64,000 nt of DNA from Diphasiastrum complanatum. Lineage: Eukaryota > Streptophyta > Lycopodiopsida > Lycopodiales > Lycopodiaceae. How positions within the stretch are numbered: position 1 is the stretch's first letter; every line of letters starts with the position of its first letter. The stretch lies in contig CM055100.1 in assembly GCA_029204225.1 (NCBI GenBank), forward strand, positions 1,216,587 to 1,280,586, given 5' to 3'. This document shows positions 45,519 through 56,830 of the stretch, in pieces. Both the position numbers and the translations under genes were made by a program. Below the pieces are notes generated by a model, which made no database searches, was not told where the DNA came from, and saw only the letters and a list, made by a program, of their open reading frames with translations.

Positions 45519-45688
45519 GACGTCGGATTCCAACGACCAATAAAAATGTCGGAATTCGACATTCCATTTCGGAGACTACAACTTTTTAAATGGATGACGT
45601 CACCTCTCCGTGCACAAAAAAAAAAAACATAAAGTGGACATCGGATTCCAACGGATAATGCATATGTCGGAATCCGACATTTGTGACC
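45519..45688. repeat. Two units with ATGTCGGAATCCGACAT palindromes
   Basis: Units 45,519-45,571 and 45,636-45,688 share GGAC(G/A)TCGGATTCCAACG followed by ATGTCGGAAT(T/C)CGACATT. The second palindrome (45,664-45,680) is perfect over 17 bp. Poly-A runs and TGACGTCA lie between the units. Related motifs are at 25,370-25,580. Confidence 0.7.
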
Positions 45689-46165
45689 GAATTCTCAAAG
45701 CCGCGTCATTTTTCTAGGGTTTTCTTATTTTTTATTCTTGTAGGAGATTGTTGGAGATCAGCTTTTGGCGCTTCTTCTCAACTCTGTCAATTCCATTTGT
45801 CTTATTCCAAGTACGATTCTTTTGTTTTGTTATGTGCAACTAAGATTTCTTTCTTTGTAACTTTTTCTTGTACACTATGGCTATCTTGTTGTTACTACCT
45901 ATCGAGCCATAAAGGGTAATCCATCATTGCCTGATACATGTAAAATGAGATATCAGCTAGAGAAAGCTAGTGAAGCGTGCTAAGTATGATGGCATTTCTG
46001 TTGAAAATCAAAACTCAAAATGAATTTTGAAGAGTGCCATTGACTCACTATCTCCATTGGAAGCTTGAGATATCTTGGCTATGGAGTGCTTAATCCCTTT
46101 CTTCCTACTTGCTACATCAAAACTAAAATTTAAATTAAAAAACATTAAACATTAAACTTTAATCA
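45689..46165. other. No gene seen
   Basis: No convincing frame or repeat; AT-rich sequence between the palindrome block and family D exons. Confidence 0.3.
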
Positions 46166-46510
46166 AACAAAGACTTCTTAATTGTCATTGTCCGAATCCA
46201 AGTCTTGAGCGGAAGCTTGTCCTTCACTCTCACTTCCGGACATCTCCCCTCCCCTTCCGCTTCCGCTTCACCAGCTTCTTCACCCGACCCCTCCTCTACA
46301 TAAGATGTCGAGCTTCTCTACACATCACAAAAAATAACAAAAGTCAATAACCAATAAGTAAAGTAAATGAAACTCATTAACAAGCAAGAAAGATTAATAA
46401 AAATGATTATTAAATAATAGAAGCAAATGAGACAAATGTAACAAAAATTTACCATAGGATGAATGCCTTGTTGAGCAAGATGGTCCACCAAGGCATTGTA
46501 GGTGAAAATT
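46166..46510 (-). pseudogene. Spliced 3' end of family D ORF, second copy
   Basis: Exon to 46,453 ends YNALVDHLAQQGIHPM at a GTAAAT donor; the next exon starts at 46,316 after GTAG with RSSTSYVEEGSGEEAGEAEA and continues acidic. With a one-base shift it ends in a Ser/Asp-rich tail (SEGQASAQDLDSDNDN), parallel to the Glu/Asp tail of the copy at 486-784. The splice position and the YxALVDH motif are the same in both. Confidence 0.45.
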
Positions 46511-48198
46511 GACCAAACATCGACTTGACAGTTTCACAGTTACTATCTCATATTGGAAGGATTTGAAACATCCAACATGCATCTTATATGGCCTGCAGTG
46601 ATTTCAAAAAAATCCATTTTTACGTAATTTACCAAGAAACTGGAAAATTAGCACTGGGATTCACAAAATCAGTTCGTAATGGACCAATTGTGAAAATTGA
46701 TTAAAATGATCGATCTCTCAAATTCACAGGCACTATCACATATCAAAATCCGACATGCACTGATTTTTTTCGAAAAAATAAAAAAATTCTCGTAATTAGC
46801 CTAGCCACTAGGAAATCTGCTTTTTGATCTAGAATTGCCAAAAATAACTTCATGCAAGAAATCTTCTAATCAATCTACTGATTACGCATGCAACATGCAT
46901 CCATGCATGCATACAGGTCTATCCATACATTTTCATCAACAGACAAGCACTACGCTGAGTTACAAGCATGCATGCATCAAAACATTTCGAAAATTTTGCA
47001 AATTTTAGTTCAAAAATTGCCAAACTTTTGACAGCCATAACTTTCTCTACAGGACACCAAATTGGTTGTTGTAAAGCACAGTACGGAGGGAGAGTGGGTC
47101 TACAAGGCACTTGCCATGTCACCCTGCACCCCTGTCTTCACACGTGCAAGCAATAAATGCATGAAAATCAGGTAGGAGGGCGCACTTTTGTGGAGAGGAA
47201 TCTTCAAAAAACACATCCCAGCCCAAAACGCCTTGAATCAGAGGTTACAAGCACTCTACTAAGGTTCATAAGAGAGGCATAGAAGCTTCTAACAGGTCCA
47301 ACAAGTAATCCTAAGCTCAGTTCATGCAAAAAATGTATTTCTGGCCTCCTTCAACAAGCAAAACTTCAACATGATGGTGTCTAATGCTCACCTATCCAAA
47401 TTGGATGCATGATGCTCAAAACAGACACAATCCATCATATCTTTTAGCTTGTAGCAATAAACAACAGGTTCAGACCCCCAATTGAGAGGTATTCATGCTC
47501 AAAAATCATAAAAAAAAATACACTATTTTTTGGTGTTTTGAGCCTCCTAATGGTCTCTAATCCCTTCCAAGCTTCATGACAGATCAGGGACAACTTTATT
47601 ACATCTCTGAAAACGTTCACACCAAGTCTTGGCTGAGAATTTTGAGATCTACCCCAAAATTAGTCCAAAAAGCATCAAAGAACCTTGGTTTTTGACCAAT
47701 TTTGACCAAAATTTGTGGGAAAAATCCACAAATTCATTCAATCAGATCCAAATCCCTATAAATCCATTGCATGCAAGCACCAAAAGTTTTGATTCTAGTC
47801 AAACATGGTTTCTATAGCCCATTTATGGTCCAAAATCACTATCTAATCAACCTTTTGACTATTCCAACATCATGTAATCGTTAGATCCAATTATTAATGA
47901 TTTAAAACAGCAATTAAAATCTGAAAAATGTACTGCACCAGTACCTATGATCAATTTTATGCAAAAAACTTCAATTCTAGGTGAAAAATCCACTAAAATC
48001 ATCAAAAATCCATAGATTTCCATCAAAAACTATGGAGAAACCCCATAATTATGATCTAGGCTAAAAGTACACCAAATTCAGAGAAGCCACCTACTTGGAG
48101 ATCAATTTCACCACCTGGAAGTAACATGCAAGGAGAAATCCACAAAAATTGAAAAAATACAAGAAGTAGCTCCACCTTCTGATTGATGCAAATTCATA
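46511..48198 (-). mobile_element. Internal non-coding region of family D element
   Basis: About 1.7 kb between the primer binding site and the spliced exons, AT-rich, with no gag or pol frames. An ATGCATGCATGC-like stretch occurs at 46,886-46,911. Because neither family D copy here retains pol, the family may be a large non-autonomous derivative. Confidence 0.45.
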
Positions 48199-48210
48199 GC
48201 TCTGATACCA
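48199..48210 (-). other. Primer binding site of family D, second copy
   Basis: GCTCTGATACCA (plus strand), immediately left of the LTR. Confidence 0.8.
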
Positions 48211-48684
48211 CTATAGGAATGACCAAATGAAGATCTGACTAGATCCTATTGCAAAACATCCAAAAGGACACCTGTGGAGCAAAACCACCCATCCAAACCT
48301 AGATCCCTCCTGGAGTTTCCTCCTGGACCTAGCCCCCAAGCCATAGTGAAGATCCTAAGAGAGAGGAGGAGAAACAGGCTCAAGAAACTGAATTTACAAT
48401 AGGAGGATGGGAAATATTCTCCTCATGAGAGAGAGAATATTCTCCTAGGATCCCCATGCAACCTATATTAAGCTATTGACCTCCTATTCTTGCATTAAAG
48501 CATTCATTCACTAGGCATGTGCTCCTATGTCCAATTATAGGTCTGGGCCTCATATGATTATTTATTACTTTAGAGGCCAAGCCCGGAATGACGAGGCATA
48601 ACTAAAAACCATATACACCTGGAGTGACCGGCTATCCACGTCAGGAATTATTCTGATTCCCTTATATAGGACATGGATGTAACA
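48211..48684 (-). mobile_element. LTR of family D, second copy
   Basis: In minus orientation TGTTACATCC.. to ..ATTCCTATAG, 474 bp, with the GGCTTGGGGGCTAGGTCCAGGAGG-type core shared with 56,128-56,165 and, more weakly, with 1,350-1,370. Confidence 0.65.
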
Positions 48685-48706
48685 ATATGAGTCATTACCT
48701 AAAACA

Positions 48707-50247
48707 TTGAGTAGAAGTTCTTGTTTGAAAAAAGAGAGTACTTCAATCATCCTTATGTTGAAGGTACTAATCATTTTTTTCATGGATTCTAATGTCTTTG
48801 AGATTTCTACTTATGATGCAATCATTAAGAGGGAGTCTTATGAAGGAAATAGCAATGGAAGATTGGTTCTTGGGAAGATCCAAGCCATGGATCTTACATC
48901 TCTTCATCAACTCAAAGGATTCTATGATTGCGAATTGACACTCATAATTGAGAGGGCAAAAGGTTGGTTGGAGAAGACTACATGGAGCAAATCGAGAGGC
49001 AGTTTCTTCAAGGCAAGGGAGATCTCATTGGTGATCTTATTGAGGCTTGTTATGGACTCAAGAGGGCTGGATTTATTAGGTTTGATACTCATCTTCACCT
49101 ACTCTACTTTAGTTGGATGGAAATTCTGGAATCTATCTTTTGATTTATGATGGTGCCACCAGTGACATTGTTTTCACTAACCTTTTGTGAAACATCAAGA
49201 TCAAGCATTGATGAGATCTTGTTGGATCTAGATCATATGTTTGAGAGGGAGTATTTTCAGAGGTTCAGATTTGAAGATATTTATATCTTTGATGTTCAAG
49301 AGAAAGGTAAGCAAGTGGAAGCGACTCACTTTGCTTTACTCACATGTTTTGGAGAATCTTCTTGTGTAGATGATGCTATGCAAGTGGATATTGGTTCTCA
49401 TGGTTTTCATGCTGGAAAATCAAGTAATGGATCTGGTAAACAAATTTTGTTCAATGACTTTGATGGTCAAGAGAAGAAGATCAAGAGGTTTGTCTCAAAG
49501 GGCTTCAAACAACACAAAAGGAAAGGTGGCAATTTGGAACTAGTCAAAAGCATCAAATGAGGGTTATTTGGCAAAGATGTTATGAATCTATTTTTGTAAG
49601 AGTCTTTAAACTCAAGTAAGGTCAAAGGAGCAGCAAGGAAGTGTTTCTCAAGTTTACTTTATTTGTTCTATCTCAGGTTTGAGCTATTTTATGGAATGTG
49701 TGCACATTGTCAAGATATGGACAAACTAGCTACATTGTCTTGCAATGTCTTATTGTTGGAGTTGTAGTAGCATTCTTGGCTGGTTTTTCTATTTGAAATG
49801 AAGCTATTGGAGGTTCATTATGTCACTCATTCATGTCCAAGTCATCAAGTGTTGATGATATCTTGTGGTATGATGGAGATGGAGGCTCATTCATGGAGTT
49901 TTATGGTGGAGACATATCAAGAAAGGACAAAGTTGGAGGAGACAATCAAGCAAATCGTCATCACTCACATTTATTGTTTGGTTGCTGTAATTTTTCAGAG
50001 TTCAAAGTTTGAAACATGGAGGAATCATTTCATTCACATTCTATTTGGTTCTTCATGTTCTAGTTATATCTTGATGTGTAAAATTGATGTAAGAAATAGT
50101 GAAGCATCCTTTTGGGACACTATTCTCTATATCAATTATGAAAGATATTTTAAAACAATTGAAAGGAGGTCTATCCTTAGGATGGAGATCATTCTAAAGT
50201 TTGATCAAAGTAGTTTGATCAAAGTAGTAGGCCAAAACTCATTTTAA
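48707..50247 (+). pseudogene. Unrecognised ORF region preceding LTR-C fragment
   Basis: Several frames on the plus strand have natural texture: VFEISTYDAIIKRESYEGNS, LVLGKIQAMDLTSLHQLKGF, YDCELTLIIERAKGWLEKTT, then (49,050 onwards) SSIDEILLDLDHMFEREYF, FEDIYIFDVQEKGKQVEATH, FALLTCFGESSCVDDAMQVD and KKIKRFVSKGFKQHKRKGGN, a stop at 49,558, and the segment 49,798-50,247 (KLLEVHYVTHSCPSHQVLMI.., CKIDVRNSEASFWDTILYIN) homologous to 44,973-45,440. No retroelement enzyme motif is visible. LTR-C sequence follows at once. It may be the unusual body of a copia C derivative. Confidence 0.4.
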
Positions 50248-50700
50248 ACTTAGAAATAAACTTTTTTAAGTTATATTAATCTAAACTACATTCAATAAAC
50301 ACTTTTTGAAAGTGTGGGAGAGTTGGTAGTCGAGTTTGAGAGAGATTCAAATTTGAATTGTTGGACGTGCTTGTAGACACTCTGAGAGTATAAGATCAAA
50401 ACTGTTGGCCAAACATAGGTTTTGCTAACTCGTGGAGAAAGGGATCTTCTCTCTTCTCTCTCTCATTTCATCATTATACATGGTCCTCTTTGGGTTCTAC
50501 TACTCATTGTGCACTCTCTTGATGATATATCGCAATCTTATGTGTAGAATGACTATTTATTGCTATTTTTGGTTCCCCACGTGTGAATACAGTAGGGTAC
50601 TGTAATTGTATGGACAGAAACTATATTTTATGTTCTGGTGCATGTTTGATCAATGTCTCTTAGAGTTTGCATCTCATTTTGTATGTAGATGCTGATTTTT
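50228..50700 (+). mobile_element. LTR-C fragment
   Basis: From GGCCAAAACTCATTTTAAAC to ATGTAGATGCTGATTTT the sequence follows the solo LTR-C copy at 43,270-43,755 with a small replaced stretch (50,360-50,425). Both LTR ends are missing. Confidence 0.7.
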
Positions 50701-50763
50701 TTTGCATTGCATGGGACGTTTGGATCAAATAACAAGCCAAGCATGAGGTACTTTCCATTCATA

Positions 50764-50869
50764 CATTACTTCATGCACATTATGAATTGCAATATCTTAT
50801 TGCATTACTTCATGCACATTATGAATTGCAATACTTTACTACATTACTTCATGCACATAATGAACTGCA
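50764..50869 (+). repeat. 39-bp tandem repeat, about 2.7 copies
   Basis: Units start at 50,764, 50,803 and 50,842, each CATTACTTCATGCACATTAT.. with one or two changes. The 39-bp period leaves a repeating 13-residue frame, which is a by-product. Confidence 0.85.
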
Positions 50870-51079
50870 TTTTTATTCATATATATGACATTGGTCTTTG
50901 GAATCTGACATTGCCCATATTTCAGATTTCGACATTGCTTTTCGGGTGCAACATTGCACATACAAAAACCAATAACAATATTGTGATCAATTGCAATAAT
51001 ATGTTGATAATCTCAAAAAACGTATTACAAAACTGTTGCGCAGTCTCTCTAACTTCATATACTTACGATAGACCAACTA

Positions 51080-51490
51080 TAACTTAAAAACCTAATCTAC
51101 TCGTCGTCGTCGTCTTGACGTCTGCTCTGCATGACTACAAGCAAGCAAGACACATTAGTATTCAATGCTTGACTAATTGTTGATCTGCAGATTGTTCAGC
51201 CCATTTCACAAATAATCTATCACCAAAATAGCATTGGCATAAATAATTCAATCTATCCCTATGGTGATTATGTTCCTTTCCGGATCCATGTTCTAGTAGG
51301 AATTCATGGAGGACTCTTCGGAGCGGGCGGGTGAGGGAGCCGCAGATGCTTGTGAGGGACCACCCTCATCTTGGCTAAGCATTAAATTGTGCAATTCTGC
51401 TTTTTGCTTGGGAGTTAATGATGCATAAAAATTTGAAACCATAACCTCCCGAGCTCTCACCACTGCCGGACCCCGACATAATTACTACAT
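51080..51490 (-). other. Possible 3' part of the CACTA element
   Basis: Minus-strand sequence downstream of the TNP2 remnant. A short exon-like piece (about 51,112-51,137: TAG acceptor, then TCATGCAGAGCAGACGTC, ending in repeated CGACGACGA and a stop) could be the end of a spliced gene. There is no clear terminal inverted repeat (CACTA..TAGTG), so the link is by position only. Confidence 0.25.
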
Positions 51491-51849
51491 TCGTAAACAT
51501 ATAATGCATTACAATGATCCCTAATGCTTGAATGTAAAACCTCAATCCAAAAATATATTGAAATGTAAAACGTTAATCCAAAAATATTTTGAAATGAGTA
51601 GAAAAGAAAATCAATTACAAAACCACAATGCATATTAGAGTTATACATTCATACCTGTGATACAAGAACAGAAAATATGAACGTGCGTTTTTAATCTGTA
51701 GCAAGATGCAAAAGAATCATATAAGAATCTACATATAAGAATCGTACTATCTAAAAATCAAAACACAAGAGAATCATATAAGAATCTACATATAAGAATC
51801 ATGCTATATAAATATCAAAAGATAAGAGTCAATGAATTTTCAACTTGAC
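51491..51849. other. No gene; short repeated words
   Basis: AT-rich. AGAATCATATAAGAATCTACATATAAGAATC occurs twice within 51,710-51,810 as an imperfect tandem; nothing else is recognisable. Confidence 0.35.
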
Positions 51850-53262
51850 TAATTTTAGATCAAAAACTTGCTAATTTGGGATTGACTCTTGTACCTCGTT
51901 CTGATACCATGTTGAAGTACAATACTTTGGGATTTTGGCCAGTACTCTTTTTTTGTCTTTGATTCTTGTAGGTCTTGTCTTGCATTAATACTATCTTTTT
52001 CGCCCACCAAGTGTTTCCATATTGATTCACCCACATTTTTGAGTACATGCATAGGATCAAGCAAGTGATTGATCCAAAGTTTATTCCAATATGGTAGACA
52101 ATGAAAGATAGATAGTCTTTTCATACCATTGATTGGCTTGGTCTCGGATTCAATCCAGAGCTTGTACCAATCTACCATGGACATTCTCTTTGGAGGCATC
52201 CTGGTTTCCGTCTTTCCTCCAAATCCTCTTCTTTGTGTATGCCAAAACAACCGATCCTCATGCACGTATTTGCGATGATTTTCATATACAACTTTGCTTA
52301 GATGACATGAGTGTCGAGCATCAATATTCGGTCCACAAACGAGACACGCGTGATATCCGAAAGTTGTAAAACCTCAAGAAATGAAATGCAATTCGTGTTA
52401 CTTGTAGATAAAAGAAATTACACATAAATTGCGAATATAGAAAAAATAAATATTATAGAAAATACAAATGATCTCATATTCTAATCACCTTAACAATCAC
52501 CCAATCCTGGATAGTCATGCATTGTCCACATTAGAATTGCGCGCAACAAAAATTTGTTGTCTTGTATTGGACGTGAGATGTCATATGCTTGGACACCCTT
52601 CCATAATAGCTCCAATTCTTCAACTAACGGTACAAGGTAGACATCCGTATTTTTTACTTTGTGTTTTCCAGGAATTAAAAGTGCTAACATGAGATGTCCT
52701 TTCTTTATAGTTAGCCAAGGTGGAATGTTGTTGTTGACCAACACCACTGGCCAAGTAGACCACGTGCTTGACATCTTGCCAAAGGAATTCACCCCATCTG
52801 TTGCAAGTCCAAATCTTATGTTTCTAGATTCACTTGCAAAACATGGATACTCTTGGTCAATGTGTTTCCATGCAGAAGAATCTGAGGGTACTCTCATAGC
52901 CCCATCTGAAGAATGGTGGCTAGCATGCCAATTCATCAGTTTTGCAAGGGATTTGCAATGAAACAATCATTGCAATCGTAGAATTATTGGAAAATGTCTC
53001 AACACCTTGCTTGGGATAGCGGTCCCTTGCAAATCATCTTGATATTGAGGAGTCTCACATATAGGACAATTTTTTAGTCTTTGATACTCACCACGATACA
53101 AGATGCAATCTTTTGGACAAGCATGATGTTGTGTATAGTCTATTCCCATTGCATTCAACATCTTGTGTGCCTCGGCTCTCATCTCTAGCATGCTATGTCC
53201 TTCTGGGAGTAGTTTGTGCAATACCCTGCATAGTGACCAAATGAATTTGCATAACATGAAAC
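51850..53262 (-). pseudogene. CACTA (En/Spm-type) TNP2-like transposase, broken
   Basis: Minus strand. Exon 1 region (from about 53,257): LLPEGHSMLEMRAEAHKMLN, GIDYTQHHACPKDCILYRGE, CPICETPQYQDD, IPSKVLRHFPIILRL; after a frame change MNWHASHHSSDGAMRVPSDS, AWKHIDQEYPCFASESRNIR, FGLATDGVNSFGKMSSTWST, WPVVLVNNNIPPWLTIKKGH, LLIPGKHKVKNTDVYLVPLV, EELELLWKGVQAYDISRP; then about 120 bp, possibly an intron, and GYHACLVCGPNIDARHSCHL, SKVVYENHRKYVHEDRLFW, GFGGKTETR, LPYWNKLWINHLLDPMHVLK, NVGESIWKHLVG. These are the ordered blocks of plant TNP2 (ACP.DC.LYR, N.RFGLA.DG.N, LLIPGP, H.LD.MHV.KNV). One frameshift and the loss of the C-terminal part make it inactive. Confidence 0.88.
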
Positions 53263-53840
53263 TAATTTCTTGGATGAGTATTTCTCAGTTGAGAAATAGA
53301 CTTTATTTATTAATAATAGTATCCCAGTGAGCTCAATTGGATACTGGATCCTAATGGTACTGAGAATGTTAAACTAAATTTTGGGAATTCAGCAGAACTT
53401 TGTAATATCTAGATGATGTTCTAGGAGATTGTATAAAGTTTATATTGTTAAAGATGAATGTTATAATAGTCTTTAATTACTTGGTTGATTGTTGAATTTG
53501 GAACTCATAATCTGGTAAAGAATCGGATTGGAAAAATATTCTTGGAATCCCTTTTCCTTGTGAAAAAAATTTCAGAATAATTCTTATATATTTTCTGAGC
53601 TATATGTTGTACATATACTCCAGTATCTTCCAATGATTAAGTATGGTTTTGGAATCCTGAGAATTATGATTGACGAATCATAAGATTCTAAATGTTTATG
53701 ATAGACGGATCATAAATCGATACTTCAAGATCATTTGAAGATTATAAGGAAATGTGAAGATTCTTAAGATAATGAGTAATTCTTGATCAATTGGGTGAGT
53801 CAAGGATTTAGATCTGTTGGTTGAACTCTAAATTTCTTTT
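53263..53840. other. No gene seen
   Basis: AT-rich sequence right of the TNP2 remnant; the 5' end of the CACTA element should be here, but no CACTA terminus or subterminal repeats are recognisable. Confidence 0.3.
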
Positions 53841-54640
53841 CTCTAGCACATACTTGAGATTGAGTGGATCTCACAGGCATTTTCATTAAGTGATTGCTTA
53901 CTTATGAGGAATTTTCTTACCTTACAGATTTCACCATAGCATGCAGTAGGCTCAACACCATCTCGTTTGGCAACAACAATACACGTTCTCATATAGTTTA
54001 CAGATCTAGAATCTTGTTTCTTGCAGTAGCAAAACATGTTCTTATTTACTCTTAATACTTATAGAGTTTATACAATCGTGTTTCCTGCAGCAGCAATAAG
54101 AAGAGCTCTCCTTTTAGTATCGTGTGCAATGGTAACGTGTTTTTTCAATCCTTTTGTTGCATATTCCTTGTTTTTTTCTTTTTGGAAAATGGTGCAAGAG
54201 AACACCGATCGGTTCAGGCTGGACTGCTGCAATAGCTACTACCTTAGCGACTAGCCTAGAGTAGTTGAAACTTTGTCTCTTGCAAGATGTTCGACATTGT
54301 TCCATCAGCAGAGTCTTTCGTTGCTTGATTGCCATATTTTTTACAAGTAAAACTCCTTGGTTGTTACGATTTCTACCTCTATGCTTCATATTGATGTACC
54401 TGGAGTTCTCTCTCAGAACTCGATCCCAGCTGTTGGTCTTCTGGCAAAAGATACGTGAGAGGGATGGAGATTGCTCCTCCAACGGCTACAATCACTGGCC
54501 ATATTCCGGACTCCATCGACTTCTCTTCCTCATCCACTTCATGAATTCCTTCTCTCAATAATGCAATTGCACTTTGAGATGGACCTCCACTGCTTCTGAT
54601 TCCCATCTCATCTCTTCCTCCCTCGTCTATGCTTGCTTGA
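53841..54640 (-). pseudogene. Unrecognised ORF pieces, possibly internal to element G
   Basis: Minus-strand pieces: IQASIDEGGRDEMGIRSSGG, IHEVDEEEKSMESGIWPVIV, then INMKHRGRNRNNQGVLLVKN, RQSFNYSRLVAKVVAIAAVQ, and NMFCYCKKQDSRSVNYMRTC, IVVAKRDGVEPTACYGEICK followed by a GTAAGAAAAT donor-like site. Frames change several times. It starts directly after the LTR-G end (54,649), the position expected for the leader of that element, but the pieces are not gag-like. Confidence 0.3.
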
Positions 54641-54648
54641 ATGTGTTT

Positions 54649-55023
54649 TGTTAAGTCTAAAGCGTGCAACAGAAGACATATCAAAGCACAATGATTCTCA
54701 TATGTACGCATCAGATCTCCATCCTAACAAAAGCTTATTTTATCACTTATCAAGAAAGATCTCATAACATGATCACTTCTTAGATATTCACAATACGTAT
54801 CATCTCTTTTCATTCACTCTACTTTACTCACAAAAGGCATCCACTAGCAACCCGAACTCATCATACTTATGAAACTTCTACCATCAATTATTTGCATAAC
54901 TACTGCCTAAACTTAATCCTATCAACTACCTAACTATTAATCGTTTATCATGCCACCTGATCTTGAAACTATTCTCAACAACTATCTACCAGAAGAAGTG
55001 TTCATTGAACTATGAACTCAACA
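54649..55023 (-). mobile_element. LTR-G, minus orientation
   Basis: 375 bp; on the minus strand it starts TGTTGAGTTCATAGTTC and ends GACTTAACA. Preceded (to its right) by a purine tract GAGGGGGAAT and copia RNase H, so it is a 3' LTR. Its partner in opposite orientation is at 56,831-57,195. Confidence 0.8.
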
Positions 55024-55026
55024 AAT

Positions 55027-55500
55027 TCCCCCTCAAGGACTGCTTTTTAACCCTGCCAAATCAACAAGCTTCAGATGTTGTTCTTTCGAAAGCGCCTTGG
55101 TAAGCATGTGAGCTATCATATCCTTGGTTCCACAGTACTCCACTACAAGTTTATCATCATCAATCAGCTCCTTAACAAACTTGTACTGCAAATCAATATG
55201 TTTACTTTTCTTGTGCTCCCCTCCATTTCTGCAAACAAAAATACAACTTTAATTATCATTAATTATGATCATCTTTCTCTACTCCATGTTCCATTCTATC
55301 AATAGGTTCTATATCCATAGCACTTCTCTGGTAGCATAACTGAGTGCCATATACTCTGCCTGTTGAATAGGCTAAGCCCCAATTTGTGGTGCCTTTCAAA
55401 TATTTGAGGACTTTTTTTGCAGCCTTCCAGTGTGCTCTTCCTGGGTTGTTAGCAAACTGACTTACTTAATTCACATTGAACGCTATGTCTAGTCTTGTGC
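55027..55500 (-). pseudogene. Copia G RNase H region, minus strand
   Basis: Read from about 55,500: VVCTRLDIAFNVN, VSQFANNPGRAHWKAAKKVL, KYLKGTTNWGLAYSTG, a damaged centre, LQYKFVKELIDDDKLVVEYC and GTKDMIAHMLTKALSKEQHL, KLVDLAGLKSS. These are the standard copia blocks from ..RPDI to the C-terminal LTK.L. Several frame changes (including a deletion around 55,250-55,330). The catalytic RT part is absent. Confidence 0.82.
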
Positions 55501-55559
55501 AGACAACCACACCACCAAATTTTGAAATGGCTTATATCTCATCTCCTCCATTTCTTCAG

Positions 55560-55761
55560 CTTAGTGTATCTTTGGGAATTTGAATTAGTATTCATGAGTA
55601 GAGGCAAGCAATTTAGATATTGTTGCATCTCTGAGTACTTATTCAGATGGAAAGATCATACTAAGAATAATGGTTCATGGGTAAGATTTGAAAGCTTAAG
55701 GAATAGTTTCATGTTTTCTTTTTCCCGTTCTGAGGATCGAACATGTTTAAGGGAGGAAGAA
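55560..55761 (+). pseudogene. Possible chromodomain-like tail of a gypsy integrase (family D)
   Basis: Plus strand: IWEFELVFMSRGKQFRYCCI, SEYLFRWKDHTKNNGSWVRF, ESLRNSFMFSF, then SEDRTCLREEECYGHI running into the LTR. The pattern (R-G-K..EYL.RWK.....SW......L) is that of the chromodomain at the C-terminus of Ty3/gypsy chromovirus integrases, and a purine tract (AAGGGAGGAAGAA) and LTR-D follow at once. Short and diverged, so a tentative call. Confidence 0.5.
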
Positions 55762-56298
55762 TGTTATGGCCATATTCGGTTAAGGACCTAGAATAGTCCT
55801 AATATGGTAGACCGGCCCTCCAGTATTCGAGTTTATTGGTCACGCCTAGATTTTATTTCCACGTCAAGGCCTATTGGTGACTAATGACCTTGAGAGGACC
55901 CAGACACTCTAATTGAGACATATAGAGTAGTGCATGTATGTGTGACTGATATAGGCAGGAGGTATGCATGAAGAGCTGTGACCTATTTATAGTTGACCTG
56001 CATGGGATTTGCATGTGCTCATGCATAGGATCCTACTCTCTATATATTGAGGTAGTGATTATTCCGTCGACGACTTGGTCTAGGTTATCTATTGGTTTCT
56101 TCTCCTCTTGCTGTCACATTGGCATGGCTTGGGGGCTAGATCCAGGAGGATTCTCCAGGAGGGATCTAGGTCTGGTTGGGTGGTTTTTCTCCATAGTCTC
56201 TCATGTGTTTTCATATCCTCATCTTAGGGGTTTGTCCTTAGTGGTCTTTACAGAGAGAGTGGTGTCATTTCATTGGTGGAAAATACACAACTCTATAT
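55762..56298 (+). mobile_element. LTR of family D, plus orientation
   Basis: Starts TGTTATGGCC after a polypurine tract and carries GGCTTGGGGGCTAGATCC (56,126) shared with the LTR at 48.2-48.7 kb. It is a 3' LTR by context. The right end is approximate. It has invaded the interior of element G, whose LTRs lie on both sides. Confidence 0.65.
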
Positions 56299-56830
56299 GA
56301 TTTGGAATTAAGGTTTAGAAAAAATTGGTATCTATACGAGATGAAAATCTAAGAGGCAAAGGTCATAATTGAGGAAATGAGGTGGTAATTATGTCAAAGA
56401 AATATTATGCCCTTGTCATGAGATGCCTAACAAAGAAACATAAATTTGAATCATTTGTTTGGAGTTTTCACATGCTATATACTTTGAAGAAGCCCTTTGT
56501 AAATTGTGTCATGCTTATCTAACTTTATTCGTACTTAATGGTTTTTTAGCACCAACTTTCTTGAAAGTGGTTTACATGTGCATATTTAATAATATTGTAC
56601 CGATTTTACATTTCCAGAATTTATTGTTGTGTTTAAATGTTTTCATTCTTTGCAATACTATAAACCTCTCAGCCTAGTTTGATGTCCTCACAAAAGGAGA
56701 GAAAAATGGAGAAATGATAGTCATAGGCAACCGTACTCTGAATCCTGATTAGCTTTCAATAAAAGAAACTATGGACAGGGGACCCACAAGAGATTAGTTT
56801 GCCAGGAAAGATGCTAAACAAATCTAAACT
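56299..56830. other. No gene seen
   Basis: Low-complexity AT-rich sequence between LTR-D and LTR-G; no pol motif in any frame. Confidence 0.3.

Noticed and set aside
47629-47817. Short plus-strand ORFs within family D internal region
   Set aside because: AT-rich chance frames against the orientation of the element, without similarity between the two D copies.
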